Below are positions 8,020-16,527 of a DNA stretch of 53,098 nucleotides, in pieces; within the stretch, counting starts at the first letter, position 1, and every line of letters begins with the position of its first letter. Source of the DNA: an uncultured Pelagibacteraceae bacterium. GTDB lineage: Bacteria > Pseudomonadota > Alphaproteobacteria > Pelagibacterales > Pelagibacteraceae. Where the stretch lies: assembly GCA_902614355.1 (NCBI GenBank), contig CACMKP010000007.1, positions 1 through 53,098 of the forward strand, given 5' to 3'. The notes under the pieces are model-generated. The model did not search any database, had not been told where the DNA came from, and worked only from the letters and a program-made list of their open reading frames with translations. The position numbers and the translations under genes are program-made.

Positions 8020-9878
8020 TGGCCAAACATAAGACCCATTATGAAGAGTGTGATGTATTAGTTGTTGGTGGTGGAATGGCTGGAACGGGAGCAACTTTCG
8101 AAGCTCGTCATTGGGGTAGAGATTTAAAGATTGTTTGTGTTGAGAAAGCTAACATCGATAGAAGTGGAGCTGTTGCGCAAGGATTATATGCAATCAACTG
8201 TTACATGGGTATGCAGTGGGATGAAAATCAACCTGAAGACCATGTAAGATATGCAAGAAATGATTTAATGGGAATGGTAAGAGAAGACTTAGGATATGAC
8301 ATGGCTCGACATGTAGACTCAACTGTTCACATGTTTGATGAATGGGGTCTTCCAATGATGAAAAATGAAAAAACAGGAAGATATTTAAGAGAAGGAAAGT
8401 GGCAGATCATGATTCATGGTGAGAGTTATAAACCGATTGTAGCTGAAGCAGCGAAAAAATCTGCCGATAAAATTTACAATAGAATAATGGTTACACATTT
8501 ATTAATGGATGAAGCTCAAGAGAACAGAATTGGTGGAGCAGTTGGCTTTAATATGAGGACTGGAGACTTCCATGTGTTTAGAGCAAAAGCTGTTATCGTT
8601 TCCGCAGGTGGAGCATCACATATATTTAAACCAAGGGCTGTAGGTGAGGGTATGGGTAGAACCTGGTACGCGCCATGGAGTAATGGATCAGCATATGCTT
8701 TACCCATAGCAGCTGGTGCTAAGATGACTCAAATGGAAAACAGAATTGTTTTATGTAGATTTAAAGATGGTTATGGACCTGTTGGTGCATACTTTTTACA
8801 TTTAAAAACATATACTCAAAATGCGAATGGTGAAAACTATGAAAAAAAATGGTATGACCAAACTAAAGAGTTAGTAGGTGAGTATATTGATCATCATCCA
8901 ACTCCAACATGTTTAAGAAATCATGCTTTTATTCAAGAAGTAGCTGCGGGAGGTGGACCAATTCACATGGTGACTAAAGAGGCTTTCCAAGATCCACATT
9001 TAGAGACTGTGGGTTGGGAAAATTTTTTAGGTATGACAGTCGGGCAAGCTGTTGTTTGGGCTTCACAAAATATTGATCCAAAATATACTAATCCTGAGTT
9101 AACAACCTCAGAGCCTTATGTAATGGGATCACACGCAACTTGCTCTGGAGCTTGGGTGAGTGGACCAGAAGATTTATCTCCACCTGAATATTTCTGGGGT
9201 TACAATCGAATGTTAACAATCGATGGTCTTTTTGGAGCAGGAGATACAGTTGGTGGAAGCGCTCATAAATTTTCATCTGGTTCTTTTACTGAAGGAAGAC
9301 TAGCAGCCAAAGCAGCAGTTAAATACATTCAGGACAAAAAAGCAGACGGAATTAAAGTTTCGGACAAGCAATGTGATGACTTCAAAAAAGCTGTTTATAA
9401 ACCTCTAGATACTTATACTGTTGCTCAAAATGAAATAACCGGGGGAACAGTTTCACCGAGTTATATTTCACCTATTCAAGGTCTACAAAGACTTCAAAAA
9501 ATTATGGATGAATATGTGGGAGGAATTACCTCTAACTATATGACAAATGGAAACTTATTAAAAAAAGCTCTACAATTGTTAGACTGGCTTCAAGAGGATT
9601 TAGAAAAAGTAGGAGCTGAAGATTATCATCAATTAATGAGAGCTTGGGAATTAAAACATAGGGCGTTAACTTCTCAGTGTGTGACTGAACATACATTATT
9701 TAGAGAAGAAACTCGTTGGCCAGGATATTATTATAGAGGTGATCATATGAAGTTAGATGATGAAAACTGGCATTGTTTGACGGTATCTAGAAGGGATCCT
9801 AAAACTGGTAAATTTAGTCTTGAGAAGGTCCCCGTGTATCATATTGTTGATGAAAAAGAGAAGAAAAAAGCTTCTTAA
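8019..9878 (+). CDS. aprA: Adenylylsulfate reductase subunit alpha AprA (FAD)
   Basis: AprA interconverts APS and sulfite plus AMP at its FAD. In this setting, with no dsrAB in the window, oxidation of sulfite to APS is the likely direction. The 619-aa protein begins with a Rossmann FAD motif (VLVVGGGMAGTGA) and carries family segments such as 'IDRSGAVAQGLYAIN', 'HATCSGAWVSGPED' and 'GLFGAGDTVGGSAHKFSSGS'. The C-terminal 'ETRWPGYYYRGDH' is also typical of AprA. Length is normal. The sulfite is probably supplied by SuyAB and Xsc, encoded 3-6 kb downstream. Confidence 0.96.
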   Translation: MAKHKTHYEECDVLVVGGGMAGTGATFEARHWGRDLKIVCVEKANIDRSGAVAQGLYAINCYMGMQWDENQPEDHVRYARNDLMGMVREDLGYDMARHVDSTVHMFDEWGLPMMKNEKTGRYLREGKWQIMIHGESYKPIVAEAAKKSADKIYNRIMVTHLLMDEAQENRIGGAVGFNMRTGDFHVFRAKAVIVSAGGASHIFKPRAVGEGMGRTWYAPWSNGSAYALPIAAGAKMTQMENRIVLCRFKDGYGPVGAYFLHLKTYTQNANGENYEKKWYDQTKELVGEYIDHHPTPTCLRNHAFIQEVAAGGGPIHMVTKEAFQDPHLETVGWENFLGMTVGQAVVWASQNIDPKYTNPELTTSEPYVMGSHATCSGAWVSGPEDLSPPEYFWGYNRMLTIDGLFGAGDTVGGSAHKFSSGSFTEGRLAAKAAVKYIQDKKADGIKVSDKQCDDFKKAVYKPLDTYTVAQNEITGGTVSPSYISPIQGLQRLQKIMDEYVGGITSNYMTNGNLLKKALQLLDWLQEDLEKVGAEDYHQLMRAWELKHRALTSQCVTEHTLFREETRWPGYYYRGDHMKLDDENWHCLTVSRRDPKTGKFSLEKVPVYHIVDEKEKKKAS

Positions 9879-9902
9879 TCTAATATTATTAAAGAGTAAT
9901 CA

Positions 9903-10253
9903 ATGGATCTATTATCTAAATCAGATGAGGAGATATTCGAAATTGGTAAACCCTTCTGGGAAAACTTAGTTAGATCCTCCAATTTGAAAGATTATGGCGG
10001 TTTTACCAGAGATTTTTCCACTCAAATGCTTTTCGGAGCTAATGAGGTCGAATTAGGTAAACAATGGGCTAATAACAAACTAATTGTAAACTTAAATGAA
10101 ACATATGAGCCATTTGGCACTCTAAGAAGAGGTGATCATATAACAGTATTAATAAAGCAGACAAACAAAGAAATCCAAGGTGAATTCTTAGGCAGACTTG
10201 TGCTTGGAGTAGAGGATGGCGAGGTTAAAGTTTTTGGTGCAACTATCTACTAA
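9903..10253 (+). CDS. Conserved-looking 116-aa protein in the apr operon, unknown function
   Basis: I do not recognise this protein. It is soluble, without signal peptide or Cys, and has an acidic helical N-terminus (LLSKSDEEIFEIGKPFWENL) followed by a beta-rich C-terminal half ('RRGDHITVLIKQ', 'GEFLGRLVLGVEDGEVKVFGATIY'). The gene begins 24 nt after the aprA stop on the same strand and is followed by a likely new promoter, so it is probably the fourth gene of the apr operon. An accessory role for AprBA (assembly, stability or substrate handling) is inference from position. The coding frame and protein-like composition make it a real gene. Confidence 0.8.
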   Translation: MDLLSKSDEEIFEIGKPFWENLVRSSNLKDYGGFTRDFSTQMLFGANEVELGKQWANNKLIVNLNETYEPFGTLRRGDHITVLIKQTNKEIQGEFLGRLVLGVEDGEVKVFGATIY

Positions 10254-10280
10254 AAAAAGAATTAATTTTTCAATAATAGT

Positions 10281-10308
10281 TTGACAATTTATCTACCGGG
10301 TGTATGAG
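10281..10308 (+). promoter_or_regulatory. Candidate promoter for the 44-aa ORF and the TauE-like gene
   Basis: A perfect -35 TTGACA (10281-10286), a 16-nt spacer and TATGAG (10303-10308). The expected transcription start near 10315 is only about two bases before the ATG of the 44-aa ORF at 10317, so that ORF could be read from a leaderless message. The TauE-like gene would then follow in the same transcript. Confidence 0.45.
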
Positions 10309-10316
10309 AAATATAG

Positions 10317-10451
10317 ATGCACCTTCCAAATATAAAAATACTTCAAATACTTTCTGAAAAAAAAACAACATTAATTAAAACTGGAATTTTTTCAGCGATT
10401 ATAGCTTGTTGGGGTGTGATCTTATTTGGAACTTTTATAACTTTTAATTAA
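10317..10451 (+). CDS. 44-residue single-helix membrane protein, unknown function
   Basis: A short ORF from ATG 10317 to TAA 10451 fills the gap between the apr operon and the exporter gene. After an amphipathic Lys-containing start it has one strong hydrophobic segment near residues 21-43, beginning 'LIKTGIFSAIIACWGVILF', with a Cys and a Trp in it. It has no Shine-Dalgarno sequence but lies directly behind a good promoter candidate. The position, 22 nt before the TauE/SafE gene, suggests a small partner of that transporter. No family is recognised. Confidence 0.5.
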   Translation: MHLPNIKILQILSEKKTTLIKTGIFSAIIACWGVILFGTFITFN

Positions 10452-10473
10452 GTTATATTTAAAGTTTTTTTAG

Positions 10474-11568
10474 ATGGATGTTTTTTTACCTATAGCCCAA
10501 GTATTTATTAACCCTGTCGAAATACTTTTAATAAGTGCTATAGTTGGAGTTCTCTCTGGTTTATTTGGTGTAGGAGGTGGTTTCTTAATGACACCTTTTT
10601 TAATCTTCATGGGTGTTCCCCCAGCTTACGCAGTTGCTAACGAGGCCAACAATATCTTAGCAACTTCTGTATCTGGATCCACCACTCATTGGTTAAAAAA
10701 TACTTTAGATTACAAAATGGGATTAATGATTGTAATTGGTGGAACCATAGGAACTGTAGTGGGTATTTTTACTTTCACATATTTTAAAGATATCGGTAAA
10801 ATAGATACGGTAATTTCTTTAGCCTATATGTACATTCTTGCAATAATTGGGACTCTGATGTTAGTAGAAAGTTTGGGTGAAATTGATAAAGCCAAAAAGA
10901 ACATTGTAGAGAAAAAAAAATTACATGTTCATTATTGGATACATGGACTTCCTTTTAGAATGAGGTTTCCAAAATCAAAACTGTATGAAAGTATATTCAC
11001 ACCCATCATAATTGGATTAATTGTTGGGTTTATAGCAGCTATAATGGGGATCGGTGGTGCATTTATATTAGTGCCTGCAATGATTTATATTATTAAGATG
11101 CCAACAAAATTAGTTCCTGGAACTTCGTTATTCGTAACAATTTTTGTTAGTGTCATAGTTACATTTCTTCATTCAATTAATTATGGTTCAATAGATCTAA
11201 TGTTAGTTCTAATGTTAGTTATAGGCTCAATAGTTGGAGTACAAGTAGGCCAAAAACTTGGTGAGCAAATTGATAGTTCTGGATTAAAAGCATTATTAGC
11301 AATTTTACTATTAATTGTAGGAATAGTAATTGCTTATGATACTTTTTTTGCAGAAGAAATACTGAATGGCACAACACCTATAAGCTCAAATGACTTAAAT
11401 TTCTTCTCAAAATTTATTAAAGAGTTTTCAGAGGATATGCCATTCTTTTATGGATTATTTTCTATTTTATTTGCTGTTATTTTGGGAATTGCAGCTGCAT
11501 TTATTAGAAGATCAATTTCAAAGTTTAGAGAAAAATATTTTAAGAAACCAGTTAAACAAACTAAATAA
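10474..11568 (+). CDS. TauE/SafE family sulfite/sulfonate exporter
   Basis: A 364-aa inner-membrane permease of the TauE/SafE (DUF81) family, which exports sulfite, sulfoacetate and related organosulfur anions. The two glycine-rich repeats typical of the fold are present: 'GVLSGLFGVGGGFLMTPFL' in the first half and 'IMGIGGAFILVPAMIYI' in the second. About eight membrane segments are seen, with a polar insertion near residues 130-165 and an extra C-terminal helix before a basic tail. Position between the apr operon and genes releasing sulfite supports a role in sulfite export. It ends 8 bp inside the 3' end of the convergent YeiH-like gene. Confidence 0.9.
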   Translation: MDVFLPIAQVFINPVEILLISAIVGVLSGLFGVGGGFLMTPFLIFMGVPPAYAVANEANNILATSVSGSTTHWLKNTLDYKMGLMIVIGGTIGTVVGIFTFTYFKDIGKIDTVISLAYMYILAIIGTLMLVESLGEIDKAKKNIVEKKKLHVHYWIHGLPFRMRFPKSKLYESIFTPIIIGLIVGFIAAIMGIGGAFILVPAMIYIIKMPTKLVPGTSLFVTIFVSVIVTFLHSINYGSIDLMLVLMLVIGSIVGVQVGQKLGEQIDSSGLKALLAILLLIVGIVIAYDTFFAEEILNGTTPISSNDLNFFSKFIKEFSEDMPFFYGLFSILFAVILGIAAAFIRRSISKFREKYFKKPVKQTK

Positions 11569-12628
11569 AAAATTTTATATAAGTTTCCATAGTTATAATA
11601 CTCACAAGTCCTACAGTTAACATTGCCGTAAATCCAACAACAAAAGGTTTATAACCCATATTTCTAATATCTTTTAAGTTTGTTGATAAACCTATAGCAG
11701 CCATAGCCATAGTTAGGAAAATTTTAGAACTTGCTTTAATAAAATCTATAATTTCAATCCAATTATTATTAGTTAAGAAAACTTCATCACCAACATTTCT
11801 TAAAATTATCATCCCAATAAAACCTAAAATAAAATAAGGAAATATACTTAAAATGGAGTAACCCTTTTCTTTTACCTGACCTCTATTATAAAGAAAGGCA
11901 AAAAGAGGAATCATCACTATCAAAAAAGTATTTCTTAAAAGCTTTGTGACAGTTGCAATATTTAATGTTTCGGGACTATTATACTGTTGATCATATATTA
12001 ATCCTGCTGCAGCAACTTGTGATGTTTCGTGTATAGCTGTTCCTAAAAAAAGACCTGCAAATAATGAATTTCCATCAAAATAGAAATTTGAGAAGTAAGG
12101 GTAAAACAACATGGACAATATTCCAAATAAAGTAATATTTGCGATTGCATAAGAAATTTCACTTTTATTTGCTTTTATTACAGGCGCGGTTGCCATGATA
12201 GCAGTAGTACCACAAACGCTGCTTCCAATTGATATTAAGTAAGCCATCCGAGTTGGTATTTGAAGTTTTCTGATTAAAAGCTTTATTACGATTAAGACAC
12301 TAACTATACAAATTAATATCAATGGAATTGCAATTTTTCCAAACTCTAAAAATTCAAAAGGCTTTAATTGTATACCTAAGCATATTATGCCAAGTTTTAA
12401 GATATAATCTCTAGTAAAATCTAATCCTTTTTGAAAACTTTCTCTAATTTTAAAAAAATTACCAAAAAAAATACCCAGTAGGATTGCTACCATCGCTGTG
12501 GAGATAGGACTTTTGCTATATCCTAAAAGCTCAATACCAATAATGTTATTAAAACCTTGGGAAAGAGAATAAAGAACAAATGCAAGTATTATGCCTGGTA
12601 TTAACACCAAGTAATTTTTAAAAAACAT
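11561..12628 (-). CDS. YeiH family putative sulfate/sulfonate exporter
   Basis: A 355-aa membrane protein of the PSE/YeiH family (conserved hypothetical 698 type), with about nine or ten hydrophobic helices. Family-typical segments are 'KLGIICLGIQL', 'IGSSVCGTTAIMATAPVI' and 'FLGTAIHETSQVAAAG', the last with a conserved His-Glu pair. Members occur beside sulfonate-degradation genes and are thought to export sulfate or sulfonates, though transport was rarely measured. It lies 15 nt downstream of suyB on the same strand, forming suyA-suyB-yeiH, so it may dispose of the sulfite or sulfate produced from sulfolactate. Confidence 0.85.
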   Translation of the reverse strand: MFFKNYLVLIPGIILAFVLYSLSQGFNNIIGIELLGYSKSPISTAMVAILLGIFFGNFFKIRESFQKGLDFTRDYILKLGIICLGIQLKPFEFLEFGKIAIPLILICIVSVLIVIKLLIRKLQIPTRMAYLISIGSSVCGTTAIMATAPVIKANKSEISYAIANITLFGILSMLFYPYFSNFYFDGNSLFAGLFLGTAIHETSQVAAAGLIYDQQYNSPETLNIATVTKLLRNTFLIVMIPLFAFLYNRGQVKEKGYSILSIFPYFILGFIGMIILRNVGDEVFLTNNNWIEIIDFIKASSKIFLTMAMAAIGLSTNLKDIRNMGYKPFVVGFTAMLTVGLVSIITMETYIKFFI

Positions 12629-12643
12629 ACTTTAATTTAATGA

Positions 12644-13813
12644 TTATGCGCTTCTATAAAGTTTGGTCATAACAAATTCTTTATGACCTAAAGCTTCTGC
12701 ACAAGTTAGTCTTCCATTAGCCACTCTTAGTGTTGTCTCAATAAGCTTATCTCCCGCCTCAGACAAGTTCATTTCTCTTGAAAGAATTTTTGATACATCG
12801 CAATCAACATGCTCACTCATACTTTTAGCTGTTAATGGGTTAGCAGTTAATTTTACAACAGGCTCTATAGGGTTTCCGACTATATTTCCCTGTCCTGTTG
12901 GAAATAAATGAATATTAAATCCACCAGCAGCTTGAAGAGTAATACATTCTGCAGCTGCTGAAGATGTATCCATAAAATAAAGTCCAGGACCTTTTGCTGG
13001 TTCTTCAGCAGGCTCAAGTACATCAATAAATTTTAAGCTTCCTATTTTTTGAAAATTTCCAAATGCTTTTTCTTCAATAGTGGTTAAACCACCTGCAATA
13101 TTTCCAGCAGTTGGTTGACTTTCTGAAAGATCATTAGTTGCTTCTTTCAATATGAAATCATTATAATCATTCCAAGTTTTCATAAATTTTTCAGAAGCTT
13201 CTTTAGTTGCTCCTCTTGCGGCACAGACATTTTCTGCCCCTGTAAGTTCAGATGTTTCACCAAAACATAAATGAACACCTAATGGCTCTAATTTTTCCAT
13301 TAAATTTCCAACAGTTGGATTTGATGCTAATCCTGATGTTGTATCTGACTCTCCACATTTTACTGAAATCCATAAATCACTCATAGGACATTCTTCTCTT
13401 TGTTTCTCAGATGCCCATTGTGAAAATTCTTGCGCTTTTTTAGAAGCTTTCATGACAGTTCCAATATCCCCAGTACGCTCTATGTGGAAACCCTCAACCG
13501 GTTTTCCTGTTTTAGCGATCCCATCAACAATTTTTTTAGTCCATTTAGGCTCAATACCAATCACAATAACAGCAGCTACATTTGGGTTACTGCCTGTTCC
13601 AATCATTGTTCTAAAGTGTAAATCTAAGTCTGCTCCAAATTGTAGTCTTCCGTAAGAATGTGGTAATGCAATCGTCCCTTTTATATTATTAGCGACTGCT
13701 TCTGCACATGCATTGGAAATATCATCAACAGGTAATATAATTACATGATTTCTAGTTCCCGCTCTGCCGTTTTCTCTTTTATAACCTAAAAAACTTTTTG
13801 GAATTTCCATCAT
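12644..13813 (-). CDS. suyB: 3-Sulfolactate sulfo-lyase large subunit SuyB
   Basis: SuyB is the large subunit of the lyase that splits 3-sulfolactate into pyruvate and sulfite. It is a 389-aa member of the UxaA/altronate-dehydratase C-terminal family. Visible family motifs are '[19 protein letters not shown]', '[16 protein letters not shown]' and '[17 protein letters not shown]', with cysteines (in 'VKCGESD', 'LCFGET', 'NVCAARG') likely to hold the iron or Fe-S centre. Two ATGs are adjacent at the start (13813 and 13810). It starts immediately after suyA stops, the standard pair. Confidence 0.92.
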   Translation of the reverse strand: MMEIPKSFLGYKRENGRAGTRNHVIILPVDDISNACAEAVANNIKGTIALPHSYGRLQFGADLDLHFRTMIGTGSNPNVAAVIVIGIEPKWTKKIVDGIAKTGKPVEGFHIERTGDIGTVMKASKKAQEFSQWASEKQREECPMSDLWISVKCGESDTTSGLASNPTVGNLMEKLEPLGVHLCFGETSELTGAENVCAARGATKEASEKFMKTWNDYNDFILKEATNDLSESQPTAGNIAGGLTTIEEKAFGNFQKIGSLKFIDVLEPAEEPAKGPGLYFMDTSSAAAECITLQAAGGFNIHLFPTGQGNIVGNPIEPVVKLTANPLTAKSMSEHVDCDVSKILSREMNLSEAGDKLIETTLRVANGRLTCAEALGHKEFVMTKLYRSA

Positions 13814-14098
13814 TTACCACTTTTTAGTTTTTACATTATGAACGTGAACATGTTCACCTTTTTTAATTGCCTTAACAACTTTTCCAATATCATGACCATA
13901 CTTTAAAATGGTATCACCCTCTTTTAAATCGACCATCGCAATTTTATGACCTAGAGGTATTTCATCTATTGATTGAATAGACGCCGAGCTATCATTTTCC
14001 ATAATCCAGCATTTACAGTCTTGTTTTGGGGTGATTTTCTCTATCACTACTACACCTACATTATCTTTTTTGTCGTGAATTATGATATCTGTAGCCAT
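13814..14098 (-). CDS. suyA: 3-Sulfolactate sulfo-lyase small subunit SuyA
   Basis: SuyA is the small SAF-domain subunit that pairs with SuyB. The 94-aa form starting at the ATG at 14098 begins 'MATDIIIHDKKDNVGVVVIE', like known SuyA proteins. The C-terminal 'GHDIGKVVKAIKKGEHVHVHNV' is the conserved SAF segment of UxaA-type small subunits. An upstream TTG at 14131 would add 11 residues with no family support and is rejected. The gene is divergent from xsc with a gap of 116 bp, so the two sulfonate-cleaving activities could share a control region. Confidence 0.92.
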   Translation of the reverse strand: MATDIIIHDKKDNVGVVVIEKITPKQDCKCWIMENDSSASIQSIDEIPLGHKIAMVDLKEGDTILKYGHDIGKVVKAIKKGEHVHVHNVKTKKW

Positions 14099-14214
14099 AT
14101 ATAGTGTCGAAATGTTTATTTGAATTTCCAAAAATCTTATATATTAATCGCGTCTATTAAGAAATAGTTTTATAAAAAAAGTATTACATATACTGGTTTA
14201 GAAAGGCTCTATTA

Positions 14215-15999
14215 ATGACAAAAATGACAACAGAAGAAGCTTTTGTAAAAGTTTTACAAATGCACGGTATTGAACATGCTTTTGGTATAATTGGTTCAGC
14301 ATTCATGCCAATCTCAGATATTTTTCCTGATGCCGGAATTACTTTTTGGGATGTTGCTCATGAAACAAACGGTGGTTTGATAGCAGATGGTTACACAAGA
14401 TCTACTGGAAAAATGTCTATGGTTATCGCACAAAACGGGCCAGGTATTACCGGATTAGTAACCCCGATTAAAACAGCTTATTGGAATCACACACCATTAT
14501 TGTTAGTAACACCTCAGGCAGCAAACAAAACAATGGGTCAAGGGGGTTTTCAAGAAGTAGAACAAATGAATTTGTTCAAAGATATGGTTTGTTATCAAGA
14601 GGAAGTTAGAGATCCTTCTAGAATGGCAGAAGTTTTAAATAGAGTAATAGAAAAGGCAATCAGAGGTTCAGCACCTGCACAAATTAATGTCCCAAGAGAT
14701 TACTGGACACAAGTGATTGATATTGAACTACCTCCAATAGTTAGACTGGAAAGACAAGGTGGTGGGGCAGAAGCAATTGATAAAGCTGCAAAACTTTTAT
14801 CCAATGCAAAATTTCCTGTGATTTTATCTGGTGCAGGAGTTGTTATCGGTGATGCAATTAATGAGACTAAAAAACTTGCAGAAAAATTAGACTCACCTGT
14901 TTGTTCAGGTTATCAGCACAATGACAGTTTTCCAGGAAGTCATCCTTTAGCAGTAGGTCCTTTAGGATATAATGGATCAAAAGCAGCGATGGAATTAATT
15001 TCTAAAGCTGATGTAGTTTTGGCACTAGGCACAAGATTAAATCCTTTCTCAACATTACCTGGATATGGAATTGATTACTGGCCAAAAAATGCAAGTATTA
15101 TTCAAGTAGATATTAATCCAGACAGAATTGGTTTAACTAAAAAAGTAACAGTTGGGATAAGTGGTGATGCAAAATTAGTTGCTCAGCAAATAATTGATAA
15201 ATTATCTTCAACTGCAGGAGATACTGATAGACAAAAAAGAAAAGATTTAATTCATCAGACAAAATCTGCCTGGTTACAAAAATTAGCAAGTTTAGATCAT
15301 GAGGATGATGATGAAGGAACAGTTTGGAACAAAGAAGCGAGAGAAAGAGATAAAGACAGAATGTCACCAAGACAAGCTTGGCGAGCAATCCAATCTGGAA
15401 TGCCTGAAGATGTAATTATTTCAAGTGATATAGGAAATAACTGTGCAATTGGAAATGCTTATCCAACTTTTGAAAAACCAAGAAAATATTTAGCTCCAGG
15501 TTTATTCGGTCCTTGCGGCTATGGTTTCCCATCAATCTTGGGAGCAAAGATTGGATGCCCGGATACACCCGTAATTGGTTTTGCAGGAGATGGAGCGTTT
15601 GGAATAAGCATGAATGAAATGAGTTCTTGTGCAAGAGAAGAGTGGCCGGCAATTACAATGGTTATCTTTAGAAATTATCAATGGGGTGCAGAAAAAAGAA
15701 ATACTACTTTATGGTTTGATAATAACTTTGTTGGAACAGAACTTGATCCAGAATTAAGTTTTGCAAAAGTTGCAGATGCTTGTGGTTTAAAGGGAGTAAC
15801 TGTTAGAACAATGGAAGAAACAACAGAGGCCATCAAAAAATCATGTGAGGATCAAAAAAAAGGTATTACGACGTTCATTGAGGTTATATTAAACCAAGAG
15901 CTTGGTGAGCCTTTTAGACGAGATGCAATGAAAAAACCTGTGAGAGTGGCTGGGATAAATAAAAAAGATATGAGGCCACAAAAATCTCTAAATGGATGA
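14215..15999 (+). CDS. xsc: Sulfoacetaldehyde acetyltransferase Xsc
   Basis: Xsc is a ThDP enzyme that converts sulfoacetaldehyde and phosphate into acetyl phosphate and sulfite, the key step in taurine and isethionate breakdown. The 594-aa protein has the three domains of the acetolactate-synthase superfamily. Catalytic Glu50 lies in 'DVAHETNGGLIADGYTR' and the ThDP-Mg motif begins 'GDGAFGISMNE' and ends near 'RNYQWGAEKRN'. Xsc-specific stretches include 'GIIGSAFMPISDIFPDAGI' and 'MGQGGFQEVEQMNLFKDMV'. No pta for acetyl phosphate follows. The stop overlaps the SxtJ-like gene by 8 nt. Confidence 0.97.
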   Translation: MTKMTTEEAFVKVLQMHGIEHAFGIIGSAFMPISDIFPDAGITFWDVAHETNGGLIADGYTRSTGKMSMVIAQNGPGITGLVTPIKTAYWNHTPLLLVTPQAANKTMGQGGFQEVEQMNLFKDMVCYQEEVRDPSRMAEVLNRVIEKAIRGSAPAQINVPRDYWTQVIDIELPPIVRLERQGGGAEAIDKAAKLLSNAKFPVILSGAGVVIGDAINETKKLAEKLDSPVCSGYQHNDSFPGSHPLAVGPLGYNGSKAAMELISKADVVLALGTRLNPFSTLPGYGIDYWPKNASIIQVDINPDRIGLTKKVTVGISGDAKLVAQQIIDKLSSTAGDTDRQKRKDLIHQTKSAWLQKLASLDHEDDDEGTVWNKEARERDKDRMSPRQAWRAIQSGMPEDVIISSDIGNNCAIGNAYPTFEKPRKYLAPGLFGPCGYGFPSILGAKIGCPDTPVIGFAGDGAFGISMNEMSSCAREEWPAITMVIFRNYQWGAEKRNTTLWFDNNFVGTELDPELSFAKVADACGLKGVTVRTMEETTEAIKKSCEDQKKGITTFIEVILNQELGEPFRRDAMKKPVRVAGINKKDMRPQKSLNG

Positions 16000-16375
16000 A
16001 ATTAAGATAAGTTCTAATAGAAGCTTTGGTATTGTATTTTTTATAGTTTTTTTATTAATAGCACTTTATCCACTTTTAAAAGGTAATGATTTAAGAATTT
16101 GGTCATTACTTATCTCATTTATTTTTCTTGCTCTTGGTTTGATAAATTCAAAGATACTTACACCTTTAAATAAATTATGGTTTAAATTTGGATTACTTCT
16201 TGGAAGATTTATATCACCTTTGATAATGGGTATTATATTTTTCGTAGTTGTAACGCCTATTGCAATTATTATGCGGTTACTTAAGAAAGATTTATTAAAT
16301 TTGAAATACAATAAAAAAGAAACTTATTGGATCGACAAATCAGGCCCAAAAAGTAAAATGAAAAATCAGTTTTAG
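15992..16375 (+). CDS. SxtJ family membrane protein
   Basis: A 127-aa protein with three or four hydrophobic helices (near residues 12-28, 34-52, 64-90) and a polar C-terminus. The layout and segments such as 'LLISFIFLALGLI' and 'LGRFISPLIMGIIFFVVVTP' match the SxtJ family, found as a small membrane partner of NodU/CmcH carbamoyltransferases in many bacteria. Its start lies 8 nt inside the xsc end, and the DUF5989 and carbamoyltransferase genes follow directly. Its role is unknown; it may hold the carbamoyltransferase at the membrane. Confidence 0.85.
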   Translation: MDEIKISSNRSFGIVFFIVFLLIALYPLLKGNDLRIWSLLISFIFLALGLINSKILTPLNKLWFKFGLLLGRFISPLIMGIIFFVVVTPIAIIMRLLKKDLLNLKYNKKETYWIDKSGPKSKMKNQF

Positions 16376-16376
16376 A

Positions 16377-16526
16377 ATGAGTTTTATAAAAGAATTTTGG
16401 GAGTTTCTAAAGGTAAGAAAAAAATATTGGCTTTTACCAATTATAATAGTTCTCGTTTTATTTGGTGGATTAATTGTTCTAACCCAAGGTTCTGCAGTAG
16501 CTCCATTTATTTATACAATTTTTTAA
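16377..16526 (+). CDS. DUF5989 family small membrane protein (49 aa)
   Basis: A 49-residue ORF between ATG 16377 and TAA 16526, below usual length cutoffs. It begins 'MSFIKEFWEFLKVRKKYW', has a single hydrophobic helix and ends 'LTQGSAVAPFIYTIF', the signature of DUF5989. This family is usually found beside SxtJ and a carbamoyltransferase, exactly as here: 1 nt after the SxtJ stop and 1 nt before the GTG of the carbamoyltransferase. Function unknown. Confidence 0.88.
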   Translation: MSFIKEFWEFLKVRKKYWLLPIIIVLVLFGGLIVLTQGSAVAPFIYTIF

Positions 16527-16527
16527 C

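Noticed and set aside
13430..13655. Plus-strand ORFs of 63-67 aa inside suyB
   Set aside because: Antisense shadows of a well-conserved gene, without plausible protein features.
14099..14131. TTG-started longer SuyA
   Set aside because: The added 11 residues match nothing in SuyA; the ATG at 14098 gives the usual N-terminus.
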